A DNA stretch of 64,000 nucleotides from Sphingomonadales bacterium (GTDB lineage: Bacteria > Pseudomonadota > Alphaproteobacteria > Sphingomonadales > Sphingomonadaceae). Each line of letters opens with the position of its first letter. Position 1 is the first letter of the stretch. Both the position numbers and the translations under genes were made by a program. The DNA is taken from assembly GCA_028871475.1 (NCBI GenBank), contig JAGWMZ010000018.1, forward strand, positions 1 through 64,000. The letters are read 5' to 3'. This document shows positions 15,330 to 25,370 of this stretch, piece after piece. The notes beneath the pieces were generated by a model. It made no database searches. It was not told the origin of the DNA and worked only from the letters and a program-made list of their open reading frames with translations.

Positions 15330-18300
15330 ATGAAAATGTCCGCATGGGCGATCCGCCATCCCATTCCCGTGGCCGTCGTAATGATCGCGCTGACATTGGC
15401 GGGGATCTGGTCCTATCTGCTGCTGCCGATCAAGCGCTTTCCCAATGTCGAATTTCCGGTCGTCTCGGTCTCCGTCACCCAGCAGGGCGCCGCGCCCAGC
15501 GAGATGGAGCAGCAGATCACGCGTCCCATCGAGGATGCCCTGACCGGCATTGCCGGGCTGCGCCACACCAGTTCGACCGTGACGCTTGGTTCCTCCACCA
15601 CCTCGGCTGAATTCGAGATCGGCACCGACATGCAAAAGGCCGTCGATGACGTGCGCACTGCTGTCGAGCGCACGCGCGCCACCTTGCCCCAGGGCATTGA
15701 TGCGCCCAGCGTCACGCGGGTCGACATGTCCTCGGCCCCCATCCTGACCTATGCGGTCAGCGCGCCGGGGATGAGCGCTCTCGATCTGTCATGGTTTGTC
15801 GATGATACGGTGGCGCGCGCGCTGCAGGCGCAGCGCGGCGTGGCGCAGGTCAAACGCATCGGCGGGGTCAGCCGCGAGATCAACGTCACTCTCGACCCTG
15901 ACCGCATGACGGCGCATGGCGTCACGGCCTATGCGATCAACACCGCGCTGGCCCAGTTCCATCGCGATGACAGCGGCGGCCGGTCGGAAGCGGGCGGGCG
16001 CGAGCAGACCATCCGCGTGCTGGGGTCTGCAGCCACGGTGGACCGCTTGCGTGACCTCACCATCCCGCTCAGCGCCACGCAATATGTCACGCTGGGCGAT
16101 CTGGCCACCATCACCGACAGCCATGCCGAGGAGCGTGGCTTTGCCCGGCTCGATGGCCATCCCGTCATCGCCTTTCAGGTCAGCAAGACCACGGTCGCCA
16201 GCGATGTGTCGGTTGAGGATGGGGTGGACCGGGCCATTGCGAAGCTGATGCAGGACAACAACGGCATCGCGATCACCAAGGTCGTCTCGACCGTTTCGGA
16301 CACGCGCGCTTCCTATCTGGCCACGGTGCATGTGCTGATCGAGGGCATGGTGCTGGCGGCGCTGGTGGTGTTCCTGTTCCTGCATGACTGGCGCGCGACG
16401 GTGATTGCCGCGCTGGCCATGCCCCTGTCGCTGGTCCCCACTTTTGGCGCGATGGTGATTTTCGGTTTCAGCCTCAATGTCATCACCCTGCTGGGGTTGA
16501 CGCTGGTGATCGGCATTCTGGTCGATGATGCCATTGTGGAAATCGAGAACATCCAGAAACGCATCGAGGCCGGGGCTTCCCCCTATCGCGCCTCGCTGAT
16601 CGGGGCCGATGCCATCGGCCTTGCCGTGGTTGCGACGACCGCGACCATCATTGTGGTCTTTGCGCCCGTGTCCTTCATGGGCGGGCAATCAGGACAGTTT
16701 TTCCGCGAATTCGGCCTGACGGTGGCGGTCGCGGTGCTCTTCTCGCTGCTGGTCGCGCGTTTTGTCACGCCCCTGATGGCCGCCTATTTCCTCAAGCCTT
16801 CCACCCACAGCGCCCCGCCACACCAATTGCGCGGGCTCTATCCCAGGGTTCTGGACTGGGCGCTGTCGCGACCCAGGACCACGGTGGGCATCGGCGTGCT
16901 GGTGTTTGTCGGCGCGCTGGGCATTGCCGCAACGCTGCCGGTGGGCTTTCAGCCGACGGGCGACCCGGGCTATTTCTACCTCTCGATGCAGGGCACGGCA
17001 GGGGCAAACCACGAGACGATGGACCGCGCCGTGCGCGATGTCACTGCGCGGCTGCGCAAACTGCCCGATGTCGAGCGGGTGTTCGCGCAGGTGGGTTCGA
17101 CCAGTTCGGGCGGGGGACCGGGCGGTGGTGGCGGCTCGTCCGATCTGCAAACGGGTACGCTGAGCATCGTGCTCCGGCATGAGCGTTCGATGACCACCGA
17201 TGAATTCCAGCGCTCGATCACCGGCCTGTTGCGGCAGGTGCCCGATGTGCGGCTGAACAATCAGGGCGGCTTTGGCGCGGCGGGGGTCGAAGTGGTGCTG
17301 GCCGGACGTGACGGCGATGCGCTGGCCCGCGCGCAGGCAAGTTTGCTGCGCGACATGCGCGGCATGAAGACCACGCTGGACCCGCGCCCCGCGCCGCCGC
17401 CATCAGCGCCCGAGCTGATCATCCGGCCATCGCCCGATGCGGCGGCCCGCTTGAATGTCTCCTCGCAGGCCATCGCGCAGGTGGTGCGGATTGCCACGAT
17501 TGGTGACATCGACGCCAATGTCGCCAAATTCCCCACACAGCAGCAGCGCCTGTCGATCCGCGTGCGCCTGCCGCGCGATGCCCGGATGGAACTGGACCAG
17601 ATCGGCAATCTGCAAGTGCCCACGCTGGATGGCAAGATGACGCCGCTGCGCACGGTGGCGGATCTTTCGATCGCCTCGGGCCCGGGGCAGATCCAGCGTT
17701 ATGACCGCGAGCGGCGCGTGTCGGTGCAGGCCGACCTCAATGGCACCACAATCGGTCAGGCGCTGAGTGAAGTGGCGACCCTGCCGGCGATGCATCATTT
17801 GCCCGCCGGCGTGCATGAGGCCAAAACCGGCGACAGCGAGGCCATGGCCGATCTGTTCGGCGGCATCGTGGGGGCGATGGCGTCGGGCATCTTGATGATC
17901 TATTTCGTGCTGGTGATGCTGTTTCACAGCTTCTTCAAGCCGATCACCATCCTTTCGGCCCTGCCGTTGACCATGCTGGGCGCCTTTGTCGCGCTGAAGC
18001 TCACCGGCATCGCCATCACCTTGCCGGTGCTGATCGGCATGTTGATGCTGCTGGGGCTGGCGGCCAAGAATTCCATCCTGCTCGTGGAATTCGCCATCGA
18101 GGATGAGCGCGCCGGGCAGCCCCAGCGTGAGGCCATCATGAACGCCTGTCGTGAACGTGCCCGCCCGATCGTGATGACCACCGTGGCCATGGCGGCGGGC
18201 ATGCTGCCCACAGCGCTGGGCATTGGCGAAGGATCGACCTTCCGCCAGCCCATGGCCATTGCGGTGATCGGCGGGCTGATCAGTTCGACCATGCTGTCGC

Positions 18301-18458
18301 TGGTGATGGTGCCGGTGGTCTATGAGTTGATCGACAATCTGGAGATGCGCCTGCGCCCGCGTCTGGCAAAACTGATCACACCGCGTGCGCCCGGCGATGA
18401 CGACCCGGTCCTGCCCGAACAGGTTACACTGGTCAGCCCGACGCCGGATGCTGTCTAG
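15330..18458 (+). CDS. RND multidrug efflux transporter (AcrB/MdtBC-like, HAE1-type)
   Basis: 1042 residues, standard for the family. It starts MKMSAWAIRHPIPVAVVM; the ATG at 15330 has an AGGGGGGC ribosome site and lies just after the adaptor stop, so the longer frame from 15276 is rejected. Twelve membrane segments flank two large periplasmic loops. The proton-relay aspartates are visible in membrane helix 4 (LVDDAIVEIENIQ), with the partner lysine segment AAKNSILLVEFA in helix 10. A glycine-rich insert (SGGGPGGGGGSSD, about residue 594-606) lies in the second periplasmic loop. It exports drugs or toxic organics, powered by the proton gradient. Regulation by the divergent CpxAR-like pair is likely. 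Confidence 0.95.
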   Translation: MKMSAWAIRHPIPVAVVMIALTLAGIWSYLLLPIKRFPNVEFPVVSVSVTQQGAAPSEMEQQITRPIEDALTGIAGLRHTSSTVTLGSSTTSAEFEIGTDMQKAVDDVRTAVERTRATLPQGIDAPSVTRVDMSSAPILTYAVSAPGMSALDLSWFVDDTVARALQAQRGVAQVKRIGGVSREINVTLDPDRMTAHGVTAYAINTALAQFHRDDSGGRSEAGGREQTIRVLGSAATVDRLRDLTIPLSATQYVTLGDLATITDSHAEERGFARLDGHPVIAFQVSKTTVASDVSVEDGVDRAIAKLMQDNNGIAITKVVSTVSDTRASYLATVHVLIEGMVLAALVVFLFLHDWRATVIAALAMPLSLVPTFGAMVIFGFSLNVITLLGLTLVIGILVDDAIVEIENIQKRIEAGASPYRASLIGADAIGLAVVATTATIIVVFAPVSFMGGQSGQFFREFGLTVAVAVLFSLLVARFVTPLMAAYFLKPSTHSAPPHQLRGLYPRVLDWALSRPRTTVGIGVLVFVGALGIAATLPVGFQPTGDPGYFYLSMQGTAGANHETMDRAVRDVTARLRKLPDVERVFAQVGSTSSGGGPGGGGGSSDLQTGTLSIVLRHERSMTTDEFQRSITGLLRQVPDVRLNNQGGFGAAGVEVVLAGRDGDALARAQASLLRDMRGMKTTLDPRPAPPPSAPELIIRPSPDAAARLNVSSQAIAQVVRIATIGDIDANVAKFPTQQQRLSIRVRLPRDARMELDQIGNLQVPTLDGKMTPLRTVADLSIASGPGQIQRYDRERRVSVQADLNGTTIGQALSEVATLPAMHHLPAGVHEAKTGDSEAMADLFGGIVGAMASGILMIYFVLVMLFHSFFKPITILSALPLTMLGAFVALKLTGIAITLPVLIGMLMLLGLAAKNSILLVEFAIEDERAGQPQREAIMNACRERARPIVMTTVAMAAGMLPTALGIGEGSTFRQPMAIAVIGGLISSTMLSLVMVPVVYELIDNLEMRLRPRLAKLITPRAPGDDDPVLPEQVTLVSPTPDAV

Positions 18459-18579
18459 CGCACATGGAGCCTGGGCCTGGCGCCCGGGTCCGGGCCGTCA
18501 GGCATCCTCAGCTTACTGCGTCATCACTATCGTGGGGTATCAAGCCGTCATCGAACCAGCGCCTTCGCCTTGAAATGCC

Positions 18580-18598
18580 ATCTCCGAATGCCGGAGAT
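18580..18598. terminator. Hairpin between convergent RND and aldolase genes
   Basis: ATCTCCG-AATGC-CGGAGAT is a perfect 7-base-pair stem in the 202-base space between the converging genes. There is no good T-run on either side, so bidirectional termination is only suggested by its position. Confidence 0.35.
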
Positions 18599-18660
18599 AG
18601 TCCTCCATACGCCCGGCATCGCTGTACCCAGTCAAGCTGGTATGCCCCCGGGAGGCTTGC

Positions 18661-19701
18661 TCATGCCGTAGCCGGGCTGGGCCTTTTTGCCAGATCCAGC
18701 GCGATATCGACGATCATGTCTTCCTGACCACCGACCATCTTGCGACGACCGACTTCAGCCAAGATCGAGCGGGTATCCACGCCATAAGCCTTGCTGGCCA
18801 TTTCGGCATGGCGCAGGAAGCTGGAATAGACACCTGCATAGCCAAGGGTCAGCGTCTCACGGTCGACCTGCACCGGGCGGTCTTGCAACGGGCGAACCAG
18901 ATCATCGGCGGCATCCATCAGCGCATAGAGGTCGCAACCGTGATTCCAGCCATAACGCTCGGCGGCGGCAATGAAAACCTCAAGCGGGGCATTGCCTGCC
19001 CCTGCGCCCATGCCCGCCAGTGAAGCATCGACACGAAGCGCGCCATTTTGCACCGCGATCAGCGAGTTGGCCACGCCGAGGGAGAGATTGTGATGGGCAT
19101 GTACGCCGCGCTGCGTCTCGGGCTTGAGCATGCGGTCATAAGCCTGAAGGCGGGCGGCATAATCGTCCATGGTCATCGCGCCGCCACTGTCGGTGACATA
19201 GACGCAATGGGCCCCATAGTCCTCCATCAGCTTGGCCTGCCGGGCAAGTGAGTCCGGATCAGTCATATGGCTCATCATCAGGAAGCCGGAAACATCCATG
19301 CCCAGATTGCGCGCCGCCTCGATATGCTGCTTTGCAACATCGGCCTCGGTACAATGGGTGGCAATGCGCACGGACCGCACGCCCATCTCATGGGCATGTT
19401 TGAGATCATGCACCGTGCCGATGCCAGGCAACAGCAAAGTGGTCAGCACCGCATGCTCGAGCACTTCGGCCACGGCGCCGATCCAGTCCCAGTCGGTGTA
19501 GGCGCCGAACCCATAGTTGAAGGATGAGCCTTGCAGCCCGTCGCCATGGGCAACCTCGATGGCGTCGACTTTCGCTGCATCCAGTGCCTTGGCAATGGCC
19601 CGCACATGGTCCAGCCCATATTGGTGTCGGACAGCGTGCATACCATCGCGCAGCGTCACATCCTGAATGTAGAGCTTTTGTGTGTTGGGATCGAATGTCA
19701 T
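18661..19701 (-). CDS. mhpE: 4-hydroxy-2-oxovalerate aldolase
   Basis: 346 residues, the usual DmpG/MhpE length. The N-terminal [18 protein letters not shown] has the catalytic Arg and metal-binding Asp. [13 protein letters not shown] supplies the two metal histidines, and the C-terminal region is the DmpG communication domain. It cleaves 4-hydroxy-2-oxovalerate to pyruvate and acetaldehyde and normally channels acetaldehyde to the partner dehydrogenase. Its ATG overlaps the dehydrogenase stop by four bases. It is the last gene of the seven-gene operon, consistent with the terminal step of meta-cleavage. Confidence 0.95.
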   Translation of the reverse strand: MTFDPNTQKLYIQDVTLRDGMHAVRHQYGLDHVRAIAKALDAAKVDAIEVAHGDGLQGSSFNYGFGAYTDWDWIGAVAEVLEHAVLTTLLLPGIGTVHDLKHAHEMGVRSVRIATHCTEADVAKQHIEAARNLGMDVSGFLMMSHMTDPDSLARQAKLMEDYGAHCVYVTDSGGAMTMDDYAARLQAYDRMLKPETQRGVHAHHNLSLGVANSLIAVQNGALRVDASLAGMGAGAGNAPLEVFIAAAERYGWNHGCDLYALMDAADDLVRPLQDRPVQVDRETLTLGYAGVYSSFLRHAEMASKAYGVDTRSILAEVGRRKMVGGQEDMIVDIALDLAKRPSPATA

Positions 19702-20651
19702 GCTGCTTCTCCCACGAAATGGCGCAGGGCGATCTTCTCGGCGGTCCTGAGCGCAGCTGAGGTCATGATATCAAGATTGCCGGCATAGGCTGGCAGGTAA
19801 TGCGCCGCTCCCTCCACCTCGAGGAAGACCGAGACCTTGAGTCCCGTGAACTCGGTCTGGCCAGTGTCGGCCATTTCGGGGATGCGCAAAGGTTTGTTGG
19901 ATCCGATATGCTCGAACTGTACCGCCTGTTTCAGGCGATAGCCCGGAACGTAGCCCTGTACCTCGGCAACCATGTCCGCGATGCTGGCACGAATAACCTC
20001 GGGGTCGGCCTCCTCGCACAGGGCAAAAACCGTGTCGCGCATGATCAGCGGCGGTTCTGCCGGGTTGAGCACGATGATTGCCTTGCCTCGCGTGGCTCCA
20101 CCGACCTTGACGATGGCTTCGCTGGTGGTTTCGGTGAATTCGTCGATGTTGGCGCGCGTGCCCGGTCCCGCGCTTTTTGAGGAGATCGAGGCGACGATCT
20201 CTCCGTAGTGCACCTTGGCAACCCGGTTGATGGCAGCCACGATGGGAATTGTCGCCTGGCCGCCGCAGGTCACCATATTGACATTGGTCGCGTCCAGATT
20301 GGCCTCGCCGTTAACCGATGGGACGGTGTAGGGCCCGATGGCTGCCGGCGTGAGGTCGATCACCTTCTTGCCGTGAGCCTGAAGGATGTCGTTGTTACGC
20401 TTGTGCGCGCTCGCACTGGTGGCATCGAAAACGATGCCGATTTCAGCGAATTCAGGCATCGCGACAAGACCGTCGATGCCCTCATGGGTGATGGCTGCGC
20501 CCATCCGCGCCGCGCGGGCCAGCCCATCTGATTTGGGGTCGATGCCCACCATCACGCCCATGTCCAGCACGTCAGAGAGACGCATGATCTTGATCATCAG
20601 ATCGGTGCCGATATTTCCCGACCCGATGATGGCGACTTTGGTCTTGGCCAT
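19698..20651 (-). CDS. mhpF: Acetaldehyde dehydrogenase (acetylating)
   Basis: 317 residues, matching DmpF/MhpF. The start [24 protein letters not shown] has the NAD-binding GxGxIG loop. The catalytic Cys lies in [20 protein letters not shown] near residue 130. The longest frame runs upstream to 20882, but it overlaps the hydratase gene; the conserved start fixes the ATG at 20649-20651. It converts acetaldehyde and CoA to acetyl-CoA with NAD reduction, in complex with the aldolase encoded immediately downstream. Confidence 0.95.
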   Translation of the reverse strand: MAKTKVAIIGSGNIGTDLMIKIMRLSDVLDMGVMVGIDPKSDGLARAARMGAAITHEGIDGLVAMPEFAEIGIVFDATSASAHKRNNDILQAHGKKVIDLTPAAIGPYTVPSVNGEANLDATNVNMVTCGGQATIPIVAAINRVAKVHYGEIVASISSKSAGPGTRANIDEFTETTSEAIVKVGGATRGKAIIVLNPAEPPLIMRDTVFALCEEADPEVIRASIADMVAEVQGYVPGYRLKQAVQFEHIGSNKPLRIPEMADTGQTEFTGLKVSVFLEVEGAAHYLPAYAGNLDIMTSAALRTAEKIALRHFVGEAA

Positions 20652-20655
20652 GGCT

Positions 20656-21447
20656 TTAGCCCTTTGCATAAGTGAAGCTGCAGATACCGATGCCGCCGAC
20701 GCGCGCCACCACATGGTCGCCGGGGGTGAGCACAACCATTGGCCCGAGCGCGCCGGCCAGCAAAATGTCGCCCTTGCGCAGCGGCTCGCCCCGCTCGGCC
20801 AGCGTGCGGGCCAACCATGCGGCGGCATTGAGCGGGTGGCCCAGCGCTGCGGCACCGACCCCGACGGAGGCAATGTCGCCATTGATCTCCATCACCATGC
20901 CTGCCGTGTAGAGATCGAGCCCCTCCAGGGCCTTGCCTTCGTCGGACAGCACGAAGAAGGCTGAGGAGCCGTTATCAGCAACTGTGTCGGCGAAGGTAAT
21001 TTTCCAGTCGGCTATGCGGCTGTCGACGATTTCAAGAGCGGCATGGACGCTGGCCACTGCCGCGCCAATCTGTTCGGCGGTGGTCTCGATTGACGGCAGA
21101 TCCGCGCCCAGCACCAGGGCGATTTCCGCCTCGACCTTGGGCTGGATGCAAAGTGCAGGGTCCAGCGTGCCGCCGTCGGCCACTTGCATGTCGTCGAAAA
21201 GCACGCCGAAATCCGGCTGATCGACGCCCAGTTGCTGTTGCACCGCCTTGGCTGTCAATCCGGCCTTACGGCCGACGATACGGCGGCCTTGGGCCTCCCA
21301 CAAACGCGTGTTGATGGTCTGCACGGCATAGGCTCCGGCGACATCTGTCGGTTCCAGATGATCGCGCAGTGGCGGCACCGCACCGACTTTGTAAGCGTTG
21401 CGCAGCAAGTGAGCGGCCGTGCCATGGCTGTCGCTTAAAGTTGCCAA
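20656..21447 (-). CDS. mhpD: 2-keto-4-pentenoate (2-hydroxypenta-2,4-dienoate) hydratase
   Basis: About 263 residues, comparable with MhpD (269). Conserved segments include [67 protein letters not shown] and [27 protein letters not shown] place the start at the TTG at 21445-21447, which has AAGGA seven bases upstream. A TTG at 21483 would add 12 residues with no better ribosome site. It hydrates the dienoate released by the hydrolase to 4-hydroxy-2-oxovalerate. The stop is four bases before the dehydrogenase start. Confidence 0.93.
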   Translation of the reverse strand: MATLSDSHGTAAHLLRNAYKVGAVPPLRDHLEPTDVAGAYAVQTINTRLWEAQGRRIVGRKAGLTAKAVQQQLGVDQPDFGVLFDDMQVADGGTLDPALCIQPKVEAEIALVLGADLPSIETTAEQIGAAVASVHAALEIVDSRIADWKITFADTVADNGSSAFFVLSDEGKALEGLDLYTAGMVMEINGDIASVGVGAAALGHPLNAAAWLARTLAERGEPLRKGDILLAGALGPMVVLTPGDHVVARVGGIGICSFTYAKG

Positions 21448-21513
21448 TGTCCTGTCCTTTGATGTCGAGGCGGGTTCGTTCAAGCCCGAAGGGTGCGGTT
21501 TGTGTCCAACAGA

Positions 21514-22377
21514 TCAGCTGCGCAGAAACGCCAGAACCATCTCATTGAAGGTTTCGGCATGCTCCCATTGCGCCCAGTGGCCGCAACGCGCGAAGACGTG
21601 CAATTGAGCATGGGCAATGCCTGCCAGCAGCCGCAGCCCGACATCCATGGGCACAAAGCGGTCATCGCGTCCCCAGACGATCAGGGTCTGGGCCGAGATT
21701 TCATGCAGGCGGGCACCGACATCAGGAAACTGGCGGGGGTTGATGGCCAGACTTCTGATGAAATTCTCGAGATGATCAGGGCGGGCCAGCATATTCTCGA
21801 GACGCTGCTCCATCTGTTCGGGCGTAAGCGCATTGGCATCATGGACGAAGACGTTCATCATCGCCTGCAACCGTTCGATCGTGGGATCGCGATAGAGGCC
21901 CTGCAGCAATTTGATGCCCTCGGTGGGCATGGGCGCATAGAGGCTGGGGCCCCCGGTTCCACCGCCCATCAGGACCAGCTTGCCCACCCGTTCGGGATTG
22001 GCCAGCGCAAAGGCGACGGCGCTGTGCCCGCCCATCGAATTGCCCAGAAGATGCACGCGATCGATGCCCAACGCCTCAAGCACGCCTTTGACGACGCTCG
22101 CATTGAGTTCCGAGCGCGACCCCTCACAGATCACCGTATCGCTCTTTCCCCAACCCGGGCAATCCACCAGCAGCACGCGATAGCCTGCTTCCACGATGGG
22201 AGCGATGTTGCGGCTGAAATTGGCCCAGCCGGTGGCACCCGGTCCCGAACCATGCAACATGACAACAGTTTCAGGACCGCTGCCAATGTCGTTGTAATGA
22301 ATGCGATAGGTTGCGTCACCGACCTTGATCTGGGTGAAGCGGCTGGTCGAGGCCTCTGTGAAAGCCATAGGGGTCAT
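21514..22377 (-). CDS. mhpC: MhpC-type meta-cleavage product hydrolase (2-hydroxy-6-oxo-nona-2,4-dienedioate hydrolase-like)
   Basis: 287 residues, one fewer than E. coli MhpC, and similar to it over its full length as I recall that sequence. Features are the oxyanion segment [19 protein letters not shown], the nucleophile elbow [16 protein letters not shown] (Ser about 114), the acid in [10 protein letters not shown] and the catalytic His in [15 protein letters not shown]. It performs C-C bond hydrolysis of the ring-fission product, giving 2-hydroxypenta-2,4-dienoate and a dicarboxylic acid such as succinate. The start has AAGGA six bases upstream. The dicarboxylate-type active site favours a propionate-side-chain substrate, although this is inferred from similarity. 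Confidence 0.93.
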   Translation of the reverse strand: MTPMAFTEASTSRFTQIKVGDATYRIHYNDIGSGPETVVMLHGSGPGATGWANFSRNIAPIVEAGYRVLLVDCPGWGKSDTVICEGSRSELNASVVKGVLEALGIDRVHLLGNSMGGHSAVAFALANPERVGKLVLMGGGTGGPSLYAPMPTEGIKLLQGLYRDPTIERLQAMMNVFVHDANALTPEQMEQRLENMLARPDHLENFIRSLAINPRQFPDVGARLHEISAQTLIVWGRDDRFVPMDVGLRLLAGIAHAQLHVFARCGHWAQWEHAETFNEMVLAFLRS

Positions 22378-22416
22378 GAACTGTCCTTTGGGAAAGGGGG
22401 GCGCCAGATCGGGCGA

Positions 22417-22971
22417 TCAGGAATGGGGCAGGTGATGGAAGGCACCGCCCAGATAGATGAGGGCTTCGCCGCCCGCCCGTTCACGCGTGGCCAGAATTTC
22501 GCACAGATAGGCGTGATGGGTGCTTTCGTCGAAGACCTTGATCACGCGGCAGTCGATATTGACCAGTGCGTCCTTCAGGCTGGGTGCGCCGGTGACCAGG
22601 CTGTCCCACGTGCCATGGTCGAAGCGAGCTGGACCCACAACGCCAGGCATCATGCCCGCAAACACCCGGCCCACATCTTCCTGATCACCGGCCAGCACGT
22701 TGACGCACAGGCGTCCATGTTCGACGATGACCGGGCTGGCTGCCGTGTTCTTGTTGATCAGCACAACCAGCCGCGCAGGATCAGCCGTCACTGAGCAGAC
22801 CGCTGTGGCGGTCAGGCCAATGGGGTTGGCGTGATCATGGGTGGTGATGATCGTCACCGCAGCGGCCACATGACGCATCGCATTGCGATGGCTGTCCGCG
22901 CCGACAGATGGCAGCCCAGCCAGATGCGGGTTGGGCTGCCATTCGAGCAGCTGATTGATGTGCTGGCTCAT
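22417..22971 (-). CDS. Flavin reductase component of a two-component monooxygenase (HsaB/HpaC-like)
   Basis: 184 residues. It belongs to the flavin reductase-like FMN-binding split-barrel family, with RHVAAAVTIITTHDHANPIGLTATAVCSVTADPARLVVLINK near the N-terminus and HAYLCEIL near the C-terminus. It supplies reduced flavin to the oxygenase encoded directly upstream. The ATG overlaps the oxygenase stop by four bases (ATGA), indicating translational coupling and balanced synthesis. Compared with HsaB/HpaC it is of normal length and appears intact. Confidence 0.9.
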   Translation of the reverse strand: MSQHINQLLEWQPNPHLAGLPSVGADSHRNAMRHVAAAVTIITTHDHANPIGLTATAVCSVTADPARLVVLINKNTAASPVIVEHGRLCVNVLAGDQEDVGRVFAGMMPGVVGPARFDHGTWDSLVTGAPSLKDALVNIDCRVIKVFDESTHHAYLCEILATRERAGGEALIYLGGAFHHLPHS

Positions 22972-24182
22972 GACGCGATCTTCACGCCAAAGGGATTGCC
23001 CGGCGCCAGCGGGGAGCCAAACAGATGGCCGCCCAGCAATTCGCCGATGTTGTCCTGGTTCTGGGTGATGTGGTTGGCGCCCACCAAAATGTCACGCATC
23101 TGGCGCTGAAGCGGACTGGACAGCCAGACGCCGCGGGTTGAGGTCTTCTTGAAGATGCTGTGGGCGGCATCGAAGCAGTCGCCGCCAGTGAACTGGTTGG
23201 TGGCGAAATGGCGGATACGCAAGTCCAGTGGCACCAGTTCCCCGCGTGAGGCATAGCTCCAGGCCTCTTCGGTATTGTGGAGGACGCGCGCCATGGCCCC
23301 CAGGATTTTGGCTTCGGCATCGCCCAGGCGGCTCTTGATAAAGGGATCCCTGACCGCCGCACCGATCGCCTGATTGATGTTCTGGCGTGGCACCATGTGA
23401 TCGATGTAGAGATCGACCATGCCGCGTGCCATGCCGATGATCACCGAAGAGATGGCGGCATAGAACACATAGAAAAACGGCATCTTGTACAGGTTTTCAG
23501 CCGTGCCATGCGTGGCCTCGCCATAATCGGCGATGACATGGTTGCGATGTTCGGGAACAAAGACATTGTCGAGCAGAAGCGTCTTGCTGCCTGTGCCGGC
23601 CAGTCCCACCACATGCCAGTCATCGATGATTGTAAAATCCTTGCGGGGCACCCAGAATGAACGAAACTGGACTTCGCCAGCCACATTGGCGATCCGTCCG
23701 CCGACAAAGGCGCCGCCATTCGCGTGATCACAGCCGCTTGATGTCTTCCATTGCCCGTTGAGGCAATAGCCGCCATCGACCCGCTGGACAGTGCCGAAGG
23801 GGGCATAGGAAGAAGACACCAGAGCATCCGGATTCTCTCCCCACAATTCGTCGCCGCAGCGTGGATCCAGCAGGCCGAATTCGAAGGGATGCAGACCCAG
23901 CACCGTGACCACCCAGGCGCTTGACGGACAGGCACGCGCCAGTTCCATCAACACCCGGTTGAAGGTGTTGGGGTGCATTTCATAGCCGCCCCAGCGACGA
24001 GGCTGCAGAATACGAAAAAATCCGGCCTCGCGGAATTTATCGATGGTTTCGATCGGAACGCTGCGCGCCTTTTCGGTGGCTTCGGCGCGTTCGCGCAGCC
24101 AGGGGATCAAGTCTTGCGCGCGCTGGACGATCTCATCCTCGCCCGGTACGGACACACGGGTGGCTGTGTTGGCTTGGGTCAC
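22968..24182 (-). CDS. Flavin-dependent aromatic hydroxylase, oxygenase component (HsaA-like, acyl-CoA dehydrogenase fold)
   Basis: 404 residues. Conserved stretches EAGFFRILQPRRWGGYEMHPNTF, RACPSSAWVVTVLGLHPFEF and TSSGCDHANGGAFVGG place it with HsaA/HpaB-C2-type group D monooxygenases. The start is GTG at 24182, whose GTGA overlaps the dioxygenase stop. The much longer frame to 24338 lies inside the dioxygenase gene and is rejected. It hydroxylates a phenolic ring to a catechol using reduced flavin and O2. In the E. coli mhp operon this step is done by the unrelated single-component MhpA, so this is a functional substitution. Confidence 0.9.
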   Translation of the reverse strand: MTQANTATRVSVPGEDEIVQRAQDLIPWLRERAEATEKARSVPIETIDKFREAGFFRILQPRRWGGYEMHPNTFNRVLMELARACPSSAWVVTVLGLHPFEFGLLDPRCGDELWGENPDALVSSSYAPFGTVQRVDGGYCLNGQWKTSSGCDHANGGAFVGGRIANVAGEVQFRSFWVPRKDFTIIDDWHVVGLAGTGSKTLLLDNVFVPEHRNHVIADYGEATHGTAENLYKMPFFYVFYAAISSVIIGMARGMVDLYIDHMVPRQNINQAIGAAVRDPFIKSRLGDAEAKILGAMARVLHNTEEAWSYASRGELVPLDLRIRHFATNQFTGGDCFDAAHSIFKKTSTRGVWLSSPLQRQMRDILVGANHITQNQDNIGELLGGHLFGSPLAPGNPFGVKIAS

Positions 24183-25156
24183 GCTGGGGCTCCTTGAGTC
24201 ATGAGGGTGGGCAGTTGAGTGTCGGGCAGGGCGCTCACGATGCCGTAGCCGGCGATCCACTCGTTGATCGGGTGATAGAAATCCTGTTGCCCGGTGTAGG
24301 GCCCGGCGGCGGACAGGGCCGAAAAGGCGGCTACCCATGTGCGGATTTCATGAGCGCTGCGACCAGCGCTTTTGCTGATGCCTGCGATATCGAAATGTTC
24401 GACCGCTTCGAGATCGCCATCGAGCAGGAGACGCATCACCTGCTGATCCCATCCCGGATTGAGCGGGGTGAGCGGGCAGGAGGGCGTGCCATAGATCTGG
24501 CCGGCCGCGATGGTGCGTGCTTGTCGTGCTTGCCGTGCTTCGGCGGTGGGATTGCGACCGGAGATCAGGAAGTCGCGGATTGTCTGGGATGCGTCCGCGA
24601 TCAAGGGCACAGGCGGCTCATGCGACAGGCCGCCGCTGCCGACGATCAGGACGCGCTTGTCGAGGCCGGCGAGGAAGCGGCCGACCGCTTCGCCCAATCG
24701 GCGGATGCGGCGGTAAGGCGAAAAGGGCGGGGCGACACTGTTGATGATGATCGGGATGACCGGGTAGCGGTCGAGGCTGCCCGTCAGTTCCTCGAGTGAC
24801 TGGGTGCAGCCATGATCGACCTGCAAGCGGTGCGACACGGCCATGTCGATGTCGCTTTCAAGCAGATGCGTGGCCAGATCCATCGCCAGATCTGCGGGGA
24901 TCGACAGGGAGCCGGCCATGCTCTTGTAGTCACCGACCCCGGTCGCGGCGGTCGCCAGCACGAAAGGCGGCATGAGATCGTAGAACAGGCCATTGAAATG
25001 ATCCGGCGCGAAGATGACGATCAGTTCGGGATCATACTCTTCCACTTGCGCCCGGGCCGAGAGTAGCGCCTGGTTCACGTCGCGCACCACATCCTCGCCA
25101 GGATCGTTGAGGCCGCGCAAAGGCGTATGCGAGAGGCATTTCAGCCGAATTGTCAT
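24179..25156 (-). CDS. mhpB: 3-carboxyethylcatechol 2,3-dioxygenase (LigB/MhpB-type extradiol dioxygenase)
   Basis: 325 residues. Class III extradiol dioxygenase features are CLSHTPLRG, IVIFAPDHFNGLFYDLMPPF and LQVDHGCTQSLEELTG, with iron-binding histidines in the first and third segments. The C-terminus HEIRTWVAAFSALSAAG and NEWIAGYG match MhpB as I recall it. It opens the catechol ring next to the hydroxyl groups. It is the first gene of the operon, with GGAGAGGACC upstream of its ATG, and reads divergently from the IclR regulator. Substrate by family is 3-(2,3-dihydroxyphenyl)propionate; a cinnamate analogue is also possible. Confidence 0.93.
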   Translation of the reverse strand: MTIRLKCLSHTPLRGLNDPGEDVVRDVNQALLSARAQVEEYDPELIVIFAPDHFNGLFYDLMPPFVLATAATGVGDYKSMAGSLSIPADLAMDLATHLLESDIDMAVSHRLQVDHGCTQSLEELTGSLDRYPVIPIIINSVAPPFSPYRRIRRLGEAVGRFLAGLDKRVLIVGSGGLSHEPPVPLIADASQTIRDFLISGRNPTAEARQARQARTIAAGQIYGTPSCPLTPLNPGWDQQVMRLLLDGDLEAVEHFDIAGISKSAGRSAHEIRTWVAAFSALSAAGPYTGQQDFYHPINEWIAGYGIVSALPDTQLPTLMTQGAPA

Positions 25157-25258
25157 GGTGATGGTCCTCTCCCCGTAGCGCCTGACTGGCGGCGCCTCTG
25201 GGGCTGTGGCTATTTCATTTCAGACATGAGCCAGGGCGGCAATCATCTCCGCTGGTTC

Positions 25259-25273
25259 GTGCATCTGGTGAAC
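25259..25273. promoter_or_regulatory. MhpR-like operator, mhpB-proximal copy
   Basis: GTGCATCTGGTGAAC. It equals the reverse complement of the regulator-proximal site at 25346-25360 except for one base. Its centre is about 60 bases upstream of a weak possible -10 region on the minus strand near 25209-25215, so it is well placed to activate the mhpB operon. Confidence 0.6.
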
Positions 25274-25345
25274 AGACGCGGCTGGGATGCTGCCAACCTT
25301 GCCAGGAAAGATTAGAGCTTCAGCCTATCAAGGGTGTAAAGCACT

Positions 25346-25360
25346 GTGCACCAGATGCAC
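25346..25360. promoter_or_regulatory. MhpR-like operator, regulator-proximal copy
   Basis: GTGCA-CCAGA-TGCAC is a perfect inverted repeat with 5-base spacer. It ends ten bases before the IclR start codon, abutting the GGAGGGG ribosome site, a position suited to autorepression. Confidence 0.7.
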
Positions 25361-25370
25361 GGAGGGGATC

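Noticed and set aside
24183..24338. N-terminal extension of the HsaA-like gene.
   Set aside because: The added residues are arginine-rich antisense-like sequence within the dioxygenase gene. The GTGA overlap gives the conserved start.
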